This document shows, piece by piece, positions 46,282 to 53,924 of a stretch of 57,969 bases of DNA. Positions within the stretch are counted from its first letter, which is position 1. Each line of letters opens with the position of its first letter. The DNA comes from an uncultured beta proteobacterium (GTDB lineage Bacteria; Pseudomonadota; Gammaproteobacteria; Burkholderiales; Burkholderiaceae_C): assembly GCA_903838565.1 (NCBI GenBank), contig CAILZB010000130.1, positions 1 to 57,969 on the forward strand, given 5' to 3'. The notes under the pieces are model-generated. The model was not told the origin of the DNA. It worked only from the letters and a program-made list of their open reading frames with translations, and searched no databases. The position numbers and the translations under genes are program-made.

Positions 46282-48678
46282 TCAGTGTCCGCCATAGACC
46301 AAACGCACAGCGGTATCGAAGGTCCATACGCGCCGGATCTCGATCACGTCGTAGTCCATCGCCAAGTCTGAAGTGAACGGTGCGAAGGGCGACAACATCA
46401 GCACGATGCGCCGCACGGCATTGTCGATGGCGGGGACACCGCTGGAGCGGTTGATTACAACACTTTCCAGGCTTCCATCGCGGCGCAGAGCCACCGTCAC
46501 GACGGGGTTCTCATAAGGCCCGTTCTTTGCCGCCTGGAGCACGTCAAACGGCGCATTCTGTTCCACCCGCTGACGCCACCCCTCGGCCACCATCTGCAGC
46601 CGCAGGTCCTGGGCCACACGACCCATCAGCGTTGCTCTTCTTGCACTTTCCATGCGCGCCTGCGGCGGCTTCTCGACGATTTGCAGCGATGCGCTGGGCG
46701 CGGTCCTGCCGGTGGACGCGGTCGCACCGCGCTGCGCAGAGGCGCTGGCGTCGGCAACTGCCGCCGTGGGATTGCCGGCTGCGGACGCTCCCGCCTTGCC
46801 AAGGGCTGCCGCATCGCGTGCCTGCGCCGCATTGGTCGCGGCAAGAGTCTGTGCGCTTTGGCGAGCCGCCTCGCGTTCCGCGGCCTCCTGTCGGGCTGCG
46901 GCCTCCTGCTTCGCTGCGGCTTGTGCGGCGGCCTGCTGACGCTGCGTTTCCTGGCGCACAGCGTCCTGGCGTTGAGCGTCCTGGCGCTGGGCCTCGCGCT
47001 GTTCGGCTTCCTGCTTCGCCAGCGCCTGAGCCGCGGCCTGCTGACGTTGCGTTTCCTGGCGCACAGCGTCCTGGCGCTGGGCCTCGCGCTGTTCGGCTTC
47101 CTGCTTCGCCAGCGCCTGAGCCGCGGCCTGCTGACGTTGCGCTTCCTGGCGCAGCGCCTCCTGTCGTTGAGCTTCGCGCTGCGCCGCTTCCTGCTTCGCC
47201 AGCGCCTGCGCTGCATCCTGCAGACGCTGGGTTTCCTGCCGCACAGCTTCCTGACGTTGAGCTTCGCGCTGCGCCGCTTCCTGCTTGGCGGCTGCCTGTG
47301 CCGCCGCTTGCTGGCGTTGAACTTCCTGACGCTGGGTCTCGCGAAGTTCGGCTTCCTGCTTCGCCAGCGCCTGCGCCGCGGCCTGCTGACGTTGCGCTTC
47401 CTGGCGCAAGGCCTCCTGTCGTTGAACTTCGCGCTGTGCCACTTCCTGCTTCGCCAACACCTGCGCTGCGAGTTGCTGGCGCTGCACTTCCTGCCGCACT
47501 GCTTCCTGTCGTTGAGCTTCGCGCTGGGCTGCTTCCTGCTTCGCCAGCGCCTGCGCTACATCCTGCTGGCGCTGCACTTCCTGCCGCACTGCCTCCTGTC
47601 GTTGAGCTTCGCGCTGCGCCGCTTCCTGCTTCGCCAGCGCCAGCGCCTGCGCTGCATCCTGCTGGCGCTGCACTTCCTGGCGCACTGTTTCCTGTCGTTG
47701 AGCTTCGCGCTGCGCCGCTTCCTGCTTGGCGACTGCCTGTGCCGCCGCTTGCTGGCGTTGAACTTCCTGACGCTGAGTCTCGCGCAGTTCGGCTTCCTGC
47801 TTCGCCAGCGCCTGCGCTGCGAGCTGCTGGCGCTGCGCCTCCTGCCGCTGAACCTCGCGTTGCACCGCCTCCTGCTTCGCCAGCGCCTGCGCTGCGTCCT
47901 GCTGGCGCTGGGTTTCCTGGCGCAAGGCCTCCAGGCGCTGGGCCTCGCGCTCTACCGCTTCCAAGCGCGCGGCTTCCTTCACTGCAGCATCTTTGGCAGC
48001 GGCCTCCTTGCGCAGTTCCTCGCCGCGTCTTGCCGCCTCCAGATCAGGTGCACTCGCCGCAGACTTGGGTGGCAAGGCGAATTCCGGCTCTTCGGCCGCC
48101 ACCTGCATGGTTTCAATCGGCGCCTTGGCCGGGGCACGAACAGGCTCGATCGGCGGAGGTGGCGGTGGCGGTGGCGGTGGCGCCGGTCGCGGTGGCACCT
48201 TGACGGCCGGGGCTCTGCGCGCTGGAACGACGGCCTTGATCGGGCGCGAAGGCGCAGGAGGCGCTGGGGTCGGCAGCTGAAGCGGCGCGCTCGCCTGGTC
48301 GGCCGCAATGGACGTTGCGTCCGCGGTCAGCACCGGAAGCGGCCGCGGCCGCGGACTTGGACTTGGACTTGGACTTGGATTGTCCTTGGACGGGAGTCGG
48401 GCTGGCTCTGCTGCGACCGCGGCTGGCAGCGCAGGCGGCGGGCTGGGCGCGATGCTCACGCTCAGCAAAAGATCATCCACGCGGCGCTCGGTTTTGCTGA
48501 ACAGACTTCCCGACAATCCCAAGTCCGGCACGTCAAATTTCATGGCCAGCAGCAGTGCGTGCAAGGCAAAGGAAATCAGCAGCGCATGCTTGAATTCCAG
48601 GCGCAAACGCCAGCGCCGCCAGGCCTTTCTGGCAGCAAGCATCCAACTTCCCAACCGCGAATCAACCTTCATGGACAC
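46282..48678 (-). CDS. TonB/TolA-like energy transducer with long repeat rod
   Basis: This 798-residue protein has one N-terminal membrane helix (HALLISFALHALLLAM, ~31-46), a Pro-rich segment with SPSPSPSP and a 10-proline run, then a 347-residue helical rod (residues 245-591) of about 12 units of 25-35 residues, rich in Gln, Arg, Glu and Ala. The C-terminal ~90 residues (WRQRVEQNAPFDVLQAAKNGPYENPVVTVALRRDGSLE) are a TonB_C-type domain ending near VYGGH. ExbB/ExbD at 41489-42549 could energise it. A single straight rod of this length (about 50 nm) would exceed the periplasm, so it is probably folded back or bundled. Start may be the second Met (48672). Confidence 0.85.
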   Translation of the reverse strand: MSMKVDSRLGSWMLAARKAWRRWRLRLEFKHALLISFALHALLLAMKFDVPDLGLSGSLFSKTERRVDDLLLSVSIAPSPPPALPAAVAAEPARLPSKDNPSPSPSPSPRPRPLPVLTADATSIAADQASAPLQLPTPAPPAPSRPIKAVVPARRAPAVKVPPRPAPPPPPPPPPPIEPVRAPAKAPIETMQVAAEEPEFALPPKSAASAPDLEAARRGEELRKEAAAKDAAVKEAARLEAVEREAQRLEALRQETQRQQDAAQALAKQEAVQREVQRQEAQRQQLAAQALAKQEAELRETQRQEVQRQQAAAQAVAKQEAAQREAQRQETVRQEVQRQQDAAQALALAKQEAAQREAQRQEAVRQEVQRQQDVAQALAKQEAAQREAQRQEAVRQEVQRQQLAAQVLAKQEVAQREVQRQEALRQEAQRQQAAAQALAKQEAELRETQRQEVQRQQAAAQAAAKQEAAQREAQRQEAVRQETQRLQDAAQALAKQEAAQREAQRQEALRQEAQRQQAAAQALAKQEAEQREAQRQDAVRQETQRQQAAAQALAKQEAEQREAQRQDAQRQDAVRQETQRQQAAAQAAAKQEAAARQEAAEREAARQSAQTLAATNAAQARDAAALGKAGASAAGNPTAAVADASASAQRGATASTGRTAPSASLQIVEKPPQARMESARRATLMGRVAQDLRLQMVAEGWRQRVEQNAPFDVLQAAKNGPYENPVVTVALRRDGSLESVVINRSSGVPAIDNAVRRIVLMLSPFAPFTSDLAMDYDVIEIRRVWTFDTAVRLVYGGH
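46906..47946 (-). repeat. Tandem repeat rod region of the TonB/TolA-like protein
   Basis: Twelve units of 25, 25, 25, 32, 30, 30, 30, 25, 30, 30, 30 and 35 codons sum to exactly 1041 bases. The basic 90-base unit encodes the pattern EAAQREAQRQEAVRQEVQRQQ then xAAQALAKQ. Length changes are mostly in five-residue steps (xxRQE blocks), plus one two-residue LA insertion. The units are nearly identical at DNA level, pointing to recent slippage or recombination, and this will complicate assembly. Confidence 0.9.
48353..48376 (-). repeat. GGACTT hexanucleotide repeat
   Basis: Four exact tandem copies of GGACTT (read on the plus strand) lie in frame in the TonB/TolA-like gene and encode the SPSPSPSP dipeptide run. 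A GGTGGC repeat (about 48163-48186) encodes the neighbouring polyproline. Both are slippage-prone but change the protein only in whole residues. Confidence 0.7.
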
Positions 48679-48705
48679 GGCGCCGACGGATGCACATCAC
48701 CACCT

Positions 48706-50169
48706 TCAAGGAGTTTGCGTCTCAAAAGCGTTCCAGGGACCGTTGCTGGAAAGTGCCTGTCCCCAGATCGAGGTGTAGACGCTGCGGCCGAAAAAGAACG
48801 AAAGCCCCCAGACGAAGGTCTGCGGCGCGGAGGTGATGGAGCCACCGAGGTTGTTGAATGCGGTGCTCGACGTGCCGAAAATCGCGTCGGCGTTGGCGAT
48901 GGAGAAACTCACCGGCGCGCTGTTGGGCGGCAGCCTGGAATCCGTCAGCGTCGCGCTGAGTGACAGCGGGGTGGTGCCGGGGGGGCAGTACCAGCCACTC
49001 GTGCTGCCAGAGCCGGCCGAACTCGCGCAGTTTTGCGAGATGCTGGCGTCGTTGAAGAAATAGGCGTTGGAGCCGCTGTCGATGTAGCTGTCGGGATAGC
49101 TCACTTGCCCCAGCGCGGTGGTGAAGTAGAGATAGCTCGGGCTGGACGGGTTGACGTCGGCAAAGATCGTCTTGGCTCCGGCAGAAATCTGATTGTTGCT
49201 GCGTGTTCCGATGCCAAACACCAGGCGCCCCTTGGCCACCGTCGCCCCGACAGCCGACAAAGGCGGCAAATAAACGATGGTTCCGTTGTTGTCCGCGGCA
49301 GGGTTGCCATCGTCAGGGACAAAATGCGCCACTGGGTTCTGCGTCTGCTGGTCGGTGCTCACGGCCGCAGCCTGGCAATGGGCCGGGTCCGAGTCCGGGC
49401 AGACGTAATACTGGATGTGAAAGCCGGCATAGTTCGCCGGTGACGTGCAAGTCAACCCGCAGTCGTAGGGGATCATGCCAACACCCAGGATACCGTTGGC
49501 CTGCAGCGACGAGACGGTGCTGAACAGCACCTTGCTGGCGGCCGTTGCGGTGCAGGAGGCCAGGCTGGCGCCCTTGGCGACGCAGTCATCCACCATGGGC
49601 TGTCCGCCCGCAGCAGCGACGCAGTCGCTTTGCTGCGCGAGCGAGGCGCTGGCCGGGTCGTCGATGATCTGGATCGGAATGGCTGCGGCCGTCTCCCCCG
49701 CCACGTGCACGTCGGCGCGGGCCAGTGGTCCCCAAACGCCGCCCAGGACAAAGGGGTAACACTCCACCGCGGTTCCGCTCGGCGTGTTGTTCAGTGCATC
49801 TGCCGCCAGCGTCAGGGGCGGTAGCGACAGGCCGGCCACGCTGCTCTTGAGCAGGCGCAGGCCATAGGAGCCGGTGTCCAGAAACACGTGATCGATGGTG
49901 GCGCAGTTGCCCGGCGCTGCCGGGCCCGAGTTGGGCGCGCACACCGTCACCGTGACGAACGGCACATTCGCGGTCCCGGTCGAAAATGTCGACGGGCCCG
50001 AATCGACGATGACTTCCGTGGTGTTGCTGCCGACAGGGTTGGCGAGCACGACCGTGCTCTTGTCAACCCCGCTGTAGCTGGTCTGGGACGAGTTGCCGCC
50101 GCCGCAGCCCGCGCACAGCGCCACGACCGACACCGCCGCCAACCAACTTCTAACGCAGTGCATCGGCAT
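48706..50169 (-). CDS. DUF3443 family lipoprotein, aspartic-protease-like
   Basis: This 487-residue exported protein has a lipobox ALCAGC at residues 17-22, so it should be lipid-anchored. Two motifs stand out: FLDTGSYGL around Asp98 and YIDSGSNAY around Asp364. Their spacing and hydrophobic context match the two catalytic Asp loops of pepsin-type or retropepsin-type folds. DUF3443 has no assigned function, so protease activity is inference. It overlaps the DUF2844 gene by 20 bases, a pair that recurs in Burkholderiales. A gap of 27 bases separates it from the TonB-like gene. Confidence 0.8.
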   Translation of the reverse strand: MPMHCVRSWLAAVSVVALCAGCGGGNSSQTSYSGVDKSTVVLANPVGSNTTEVIVDSGPSTFSTGTANVPFVTVTVCAPNSGPAAPGNCATIDHVFLDTGSYGLRLLKSSVAGLSLPPLTLAADALNNTPSGTAVECYPFVLGGVWGPLARADVHVAGETAAAIPIQIIDDPASASLAQQSDCVAAAGGQPMVDDCVAKGASLASCTATAASKVLFSTVSSLQANGILGVGMIPYDCGLTCTSPANYAGFHIQYYVCPDSDPAHCQAAAVSTDQQTQNPVAHFVPDDGNPAADNNGTIVYLPPLSAVGATVAKGRLVFGIGTRSNNQISAGAKTIFADVNPSSPSYLYFTTALGQVSYPDSYIDSGSNAYFFNDASISQNCASSAGSGSTSGWYCPPGTTPLSLSATLTDSRLPPNSAPVSFSIANADAIFGTSSTAFNNLGGSITSAPQTFVWGLSFFFGRSVYTSIWGQALSSNGPWNAFETQTP

Positions 50170-50623
50170 TCACACCCGGTGGAACAAGCGCCGGAATGTA
50201 GGCCAGTCCGGCAAAGGCGTTCATACGCCCGCTTTGATGCAGCACCAGATGGGGTTGGCGTGTGGACTGTTGACGCTTCATGCTCGCCACCCCGGAGAGG
50301 GCCGCCGTGTCAGCCGCGGGCACTTGGTAGGACGCGCCCAGCAACGGCTCCAGGCGCGGCTTGAGGCGCGTGCGCCAGGACACGGCAAACACCTGTCCCG
50401 AAGCATTCACATACTGCTTGATGGTTGATCCGTCGCCAGTGCTGATTTCATGCGTCGTCATCGACCACTCGGTGTGCTGCCGGTGCACGCCTCTGAGCCG
50501 AATCTGATCGACCTGGATCGTGTCTTGCGCGCCACCGAGCACGGCCTGCGCCGACGTGGCACAAAGCAACAGGCCACACAGCAGTGTTCCCATCCCGGAT
50601 GCACAGCGAAGCGCAAGATTCAC
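50150..50623 (-). CDS. DUF2844 family exported protein
   Basis: This 157-residue protein has a Sec signal (core GTLLCGLLLCATSAQA) and a mature domain with VHRQHTEWSMTTHEISTGDGSTIKQYVN and VFAVSWRTRLKPRLEPLLG, the DUF2844 signature. Its function is unknown. It starts at GTG, overlapping the CcmI-like stop (GTGA), and its end overlaps the DUF3443 start. The DUF2844/DUF3443 order is the usual one, so the two proteins likely act together in the envelope. Confidence 0.85.
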   Translation of the reverse strand: MNLALRCASGMGTLLCGLLLCATSAQAVLGGAQDTIQVDQIRLRGVHRQHTEWSMTTHEISTGDGSTIKQYVNASGQVFAVSWRTRLKPRLEPLLGASYQVPAADTAALSGVASMKRQQSTRQPHLVLHQSGRMNAFAGLAYIPALVPPGVNADALR

Positions 50624-51627
50624 TTCAGAACCTCGCTGATCTCGAGCTTGAGATTCTTCGTGCCCACCGCCACCGGCGCCGAGACACCCTCCAGGTCGCC
50701 GGGTGCGGGCGTCACGTTGGCGCGCAAGGAGACGCGCGCCACCACCACCACAGTGACGGTTTTGGACAATGAGGCGTTGCTCGTCATGGCCATGGCGTCG
50801 GTCAGCGTGAAATCCAGCGGCAGGTCGCTGAGCTTCTTGCGCAGCAGTGCCACCGGCATGCGCGAACCCTGCACCGGGCGCGCGTAAATGAACACGGTGG
50901 CGTCGGCCGGCGCCTTGCCGCGCAGTGCGTCGGCCAGCCAGACGCGCCCGGACAACTGCGCTGCGGCAGCTGACATCTCCGCGCCGCCCGGGGCCGGTGC
51001 GCCATCCCCGGACAGGATCCGCAGTTGCGCCACGCTCGCGTCGATCTGGCGCAGCATCGCCGGATCGGTGGCCGCAGCACGGGCCTTTTCCAGATAAACC
51101 GTGGCCTGGGCGATGTCCTTTCCTTCAGCCCAGGCCGAGCCCGTGAGCAACAGCCCCTTGGCGTTCTTCGGGTCCAACGCCAGCGAGCGCTGCAGCAGAG
51201 CCAGGGGCTCACCCTTGAAACTTCGCCCCTGCGACACCGCCAGAACATCCGCGTAGTCGGCCAGAACCTGCGCATCCTGCGGCAGGAGTTGCGCCAGCGT
51301 CGCATAGGCACGAGCCGACTCAGAGAACTTGCCCATCATTTCGTACGAGTGCGCGAGCATGGCCCAGGCCGACGCGTTCTTGGCGTCCTGCTGCGTCATG
51401 GCCGTCGCCTGCGACACCATGCGCTCGAGTTGCTCGTCCGACAAGGCCTTGAGTGAGCCGTTGGAAGACGAAACGGCCGCGCCTTTGGAGGTGGCCACCT
51501 GGGGTTTGCCCAAGTCCCGAACCACCCGGTAGCCTACGCCGGCCAGCAATGCCAGCACCACGATGAACGCCAGCCAAAGCTTGATGCTGCCGCGCTGCGC
51601 GCGCGCCAAACGCTCAGAATAATTCAT
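50620..51627 (-). CDS. CcmI-like TPR protein, copy 1
   Basis: This 335-residue protein has one membrane helix (about 15-33), two or three TPR segments (ASAWAMLAHSYEMMGKFSESARAY and following), and a C-terminal beta domain (VWLADALRGKAPADATVFIYARPV...MPVALLRKKLSDLPLDFTLTDAM) of the CcmI/CycH type. It shares this architecture with the protein at 45358-46203. It overlaps the upstream barrel gene by 14 bases and the downstream DUF2844 gene by four. A CcmI-type protein beside a multihaem cytochrome suggests help in delivering the apoprotein for haem attachment (inference). Confidence 0.8.
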   Translation of the reverse strand: MNYSERLARAQRGSIKLWLAFIVVLALLAGVGYRVVRDLGKPQVATSKGAAVSSSNGSLKALSDEQLERMVSQATAMTQQDAKNASAWAMLAHSYEMMGKFSESARAYATLAQLLPQDAQVLADYADVLAVSQGRSFKGEPLALLQRSLALDPKNAKGLLLTGSAWAEGKDIAQATVYLEKARAAATDPAMLRQIDASVAQLRILSGDGAPAPGGAEMSAAAAQLSGRVWLADALRGKAPADATVFIYARPVQGSRMPVALLRKKLSDLPLDFTLTDAMAMTSNASLSKTVTVVVVARVSLRANVTPAPGDLEGVSAPVAVGTKNLKLEISEVLK

Positions 51628-53845
51628 AACGCATGCCCAGATAGAAGAACACGGAGTTGGTGCTGTCGTGATTGGTCGGGCCCTGATTGGTCGAATGCTC
51701 GACCAGTCCTTCGCCCATGACGCTGATACGTTTGGAGACGTTGTAGGAACTGCGCAATCCGGGACTCACGCGCTTCATGCTCACGCCCTGCGTGTCGCGC
51801 TGCGTATACAGGCGCAGCGAAGGCTCAAGCGTGAACTTGTTGTCGTCAAACCCGGTGAGGTTGTTGTAAGCCAGTTGCACGCCGTGAAACAGCGGCGTGG
51901 ACAGCACGCTCAGGTTGAAGTTGTTGATGTCGCGCTTGGAATAGATGTTCGATCCCGTGAGCTGCATCGACAGTCCGTACTGCGCGCCGGTGGCCGGCGT
52001 GGCGTCAAAATTGCCCACCGCTGGCAGGGCACCGATATCGCTGAAGCGGAAATCTCCCGTCACCTGCCATTTTTCGCTGAAGGGTCGCGAGGCGCTGAGC
52101 ATGAGTTGGCGCGCCTGCGCCGTGGTGGCTTTCGCGGTGTCGCGAATGAAAGCCAGCGCATCGCTTTCGCTCAAACCGTTGGTCAAGGCAAGCATTTGCA
52201 CCATGGCCTTGAGCGAAGTCGCGCCCGAGCTGATGAGCGCATTGGTCATCTGCAGCGAAGGCGCCTTTCGGGTGTCGAGCAACAGCGTGAAAGTGGTTTG
52301 TCCTGGGCCCTGCATCGAGCCTTGCACCGAAAAGGCGTTCACCGCGCGGAACAACTGGTCGTAATCCAGCAGCGCGTACAGCGATCCGCGTTCGTCCGAA
52401 TAGCGCGCCTCGGTGCCAATGGTGCGGCGATTGGTGTAGCCCTCGGTGGTCTGGTTCAGGATGTACATGTCACCGCTCAACCCCGGCAGGATGGTGTCCA
52501 TCTCGACCATTCCGGCGAACAGGCGTTCGTCCGGGGTCGACACCAGCGGACTTGCGGGCACGCCACCCATCAGGTTCACCCGCACGCCGTCGCGCACCGG
52601 GTAGGTGAACGACACGCCGTCAAACAACCCGAGCAGCCCGCCGTTGATCGGCGACTGTCGGCCCACGCGCACCGCCATGCCGCTGGACTTCTGCCGGTAG
52701 TCGACAAAAGCGGCATTCAGGATGCTGGTGTTTTTGGAGGTCTGCACCAGGTTGACCGAACCGGTTCCGCGCAACGCAGCGCGAATGTCGGACTCCTCCG
52801 TGGTGTAGCGCGCGCCCAGGTCGACATTCGTGACCATGGCCGATTCCGTGGTCTTGGTCAAGGTTGTCTGATCGATGCCGGTGATCAGGTTCACCAGGGA
52901 CTGGCTGCGCGACTTGCCGCCGAAATAGTACTGTGCAATGTTTCCGTTGTACTTGAGCTCGGGCGCTTTGGCCGGCCCCGGCGTCGCAGCTGCGGCACTT
53001 CCCGCAACCGCCTCGGCGCGGGCGGGCGAGACGCCCATGGAGGCAAGACGCTGCGCGACACGCTGTGCGCCCTCGCCCTTGCTGAAGAGCTTGAGGTAGA
53101 GCTCGTACTCCATCCTTGCTCGGGCCAGATCGCCCGCACGCTCCCAGGCCACACCGATCATTTCCTGTGCGTCCTGGGTGCTCGAATTGGGTGGCAGCAG
53201 CAGCAATTGATTCAGTTGACCGATGGCACCCTGGGTCTTGCCCAGGGTCACGGACTCGCGTGCCTGCGCCATCAACTCAGTGGCCCGCGCCTCCACTTCC
53301 GGACTCGCCAGCGGCTCCACCGCATCGGCCGTTTCCTGCATGGCGGGTGCCACGCCAGCGGCGGGCTTGGGTTCTTCCGTTTTCGATTTCCCTTTCCCGA
53401 TCAGGACAATATCGATGGTCCTGGGGTTCGCGCCCTGGCGCGCCCGCACCTCGGTGTCCTGTGCCAGACGCAGATTCATCGTGGTCACGACCTCATTCGG
53501 CATGGCACTCTTGTTGATCAGCGACTGGGGCGCGGAATAGTTCGTCTCCAGCGTGAATTCCGGGGCAGAGCCGTTTGCCGGGACACGCCGGAAGGCGGGG
53601 ATGGACTCGCGGCGCTCGCCCAGTTCGGGCTGCAACAGCTCAATCTGGATTTGTACAAATCTTGACGGCGCCTCGGTGCTTTGCTGCACCACGCGCACGG
53701 ACCCCGAAAAGAGCACGTGCGCGACCACATCCTCACCCTGCACGGCCACGCTCACGTCGATCAGCGACTGCGCGCTCGCCTGGGCGGTGACGGTGGCGAA
53801 TACGGCGGCGAGCAGCCAGCGTGAAATCGCGTCTTTGGTTTGCAT
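51614..53845 (-). CDS. Outer-membrane beta-barrel protein with N-terminal AMIN-like and TPR-like regions
   Basis: This 743-residue protein has a Sec signal peptide (ending QASA), a beta-rich domain (about 27-155) reminiscent of AMIN domains, a helical repeat stretch (about 190-285, ATELMAQARESVTLGKTQGAIGQLN), and from ~305 a long series of alternating strands typical of outer-membrane barrels, ending in LGMRYELF with the terminal aromatic residue of such proteins. It could be the pore or docking sheath for the multihaem cytochrome encoded 79 bases upstream, as MtrB-type porins are in known conduits, but it shows no MtrB-specific motif (inference). Confidence 0.75.
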   Translation of the reverse strand: MQTKDAISRWLLAAVFATVTAQASAQSLIDVSVAVQGEDVVAHVLFSGSVRVVQQSTEAPSRFVQIQIELLQPELGERRESIPAFRRVPANGSAPEFTLETNYSAPQSLINKSAMPNEVVTTMNLRLAQDTEVRARQGANPRTIDIVLIGKGKSKTEEPKPAAGVAPAMQETADAVEPLASPEVEARATELMAQARESVTLGKTQGAIGQLNQLLLLPPNSSTQDAQEMIGVAWERAGDLARARMEYELYLKLFSKGEGAQRVAQRLASMGVSPARAEAVAGSAAAATPGPAKAPELKYNGNIAQYYFGGKSRSQSLVNLITGIDQTTLTKTTESAMVTNVDLGARYTTEESDIRAALRGTGSVNLVQTSKNTSILNAAFVDYRQKSSGMAVRVGRQSPINGGLLGLFDGVSFTYPVRDGVRVNLMGGVPASPLVSTPDERLFAGMVEMDTILPGLSGDMYILNQTTEGYTNRRTIGTEARYSDERGSLYALLDYDQLFRAVNAFSVQGSMQGPGQTTFTLLLDTRKAPSLQMTNALISSGATSLKAMVQMLALTNGLSESDALAFIRDTAKATTAQARQLMLSASRPFSEKWQVTGDFRFSDIGALPAVGNFDATPATGAQYGLSMQLTGSNIYSKRDINNFNLSVLSTPLFHGVQLAYNNLTGFDDNKFTLEPSLRLYTQRDTQGVSMKRVSPGLRSSYNVSKRISVMGEGLVEHSTNQGPTNHDSTNSVFFYLGMRYELF

Positions 53846-53924
53846 GATTACCTGCTTCCTTCAGAGTCGCGGCCTGAGGCCGGACACAACATGGGTATTG
53901 ACTTGCGCATCGGACATTCCACGC

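Noticed and set aside
46906..47946. Possible CRISPR array from regular repeats
   Set aside because: The repeats are contiguous, in frame, without unique spacers, and code for a helical protein rod.
46527..48963. Long plus-strand open frames (558 and 760 codons) opposite the TonB/TolA-like gene
   Set aside because: They are open because the repeat codons of the minus-strand gene lack stop complements. The translations are low-complexity, with no domain, and the minus strand has a clear membrane helix, rod and TonB_C domain.
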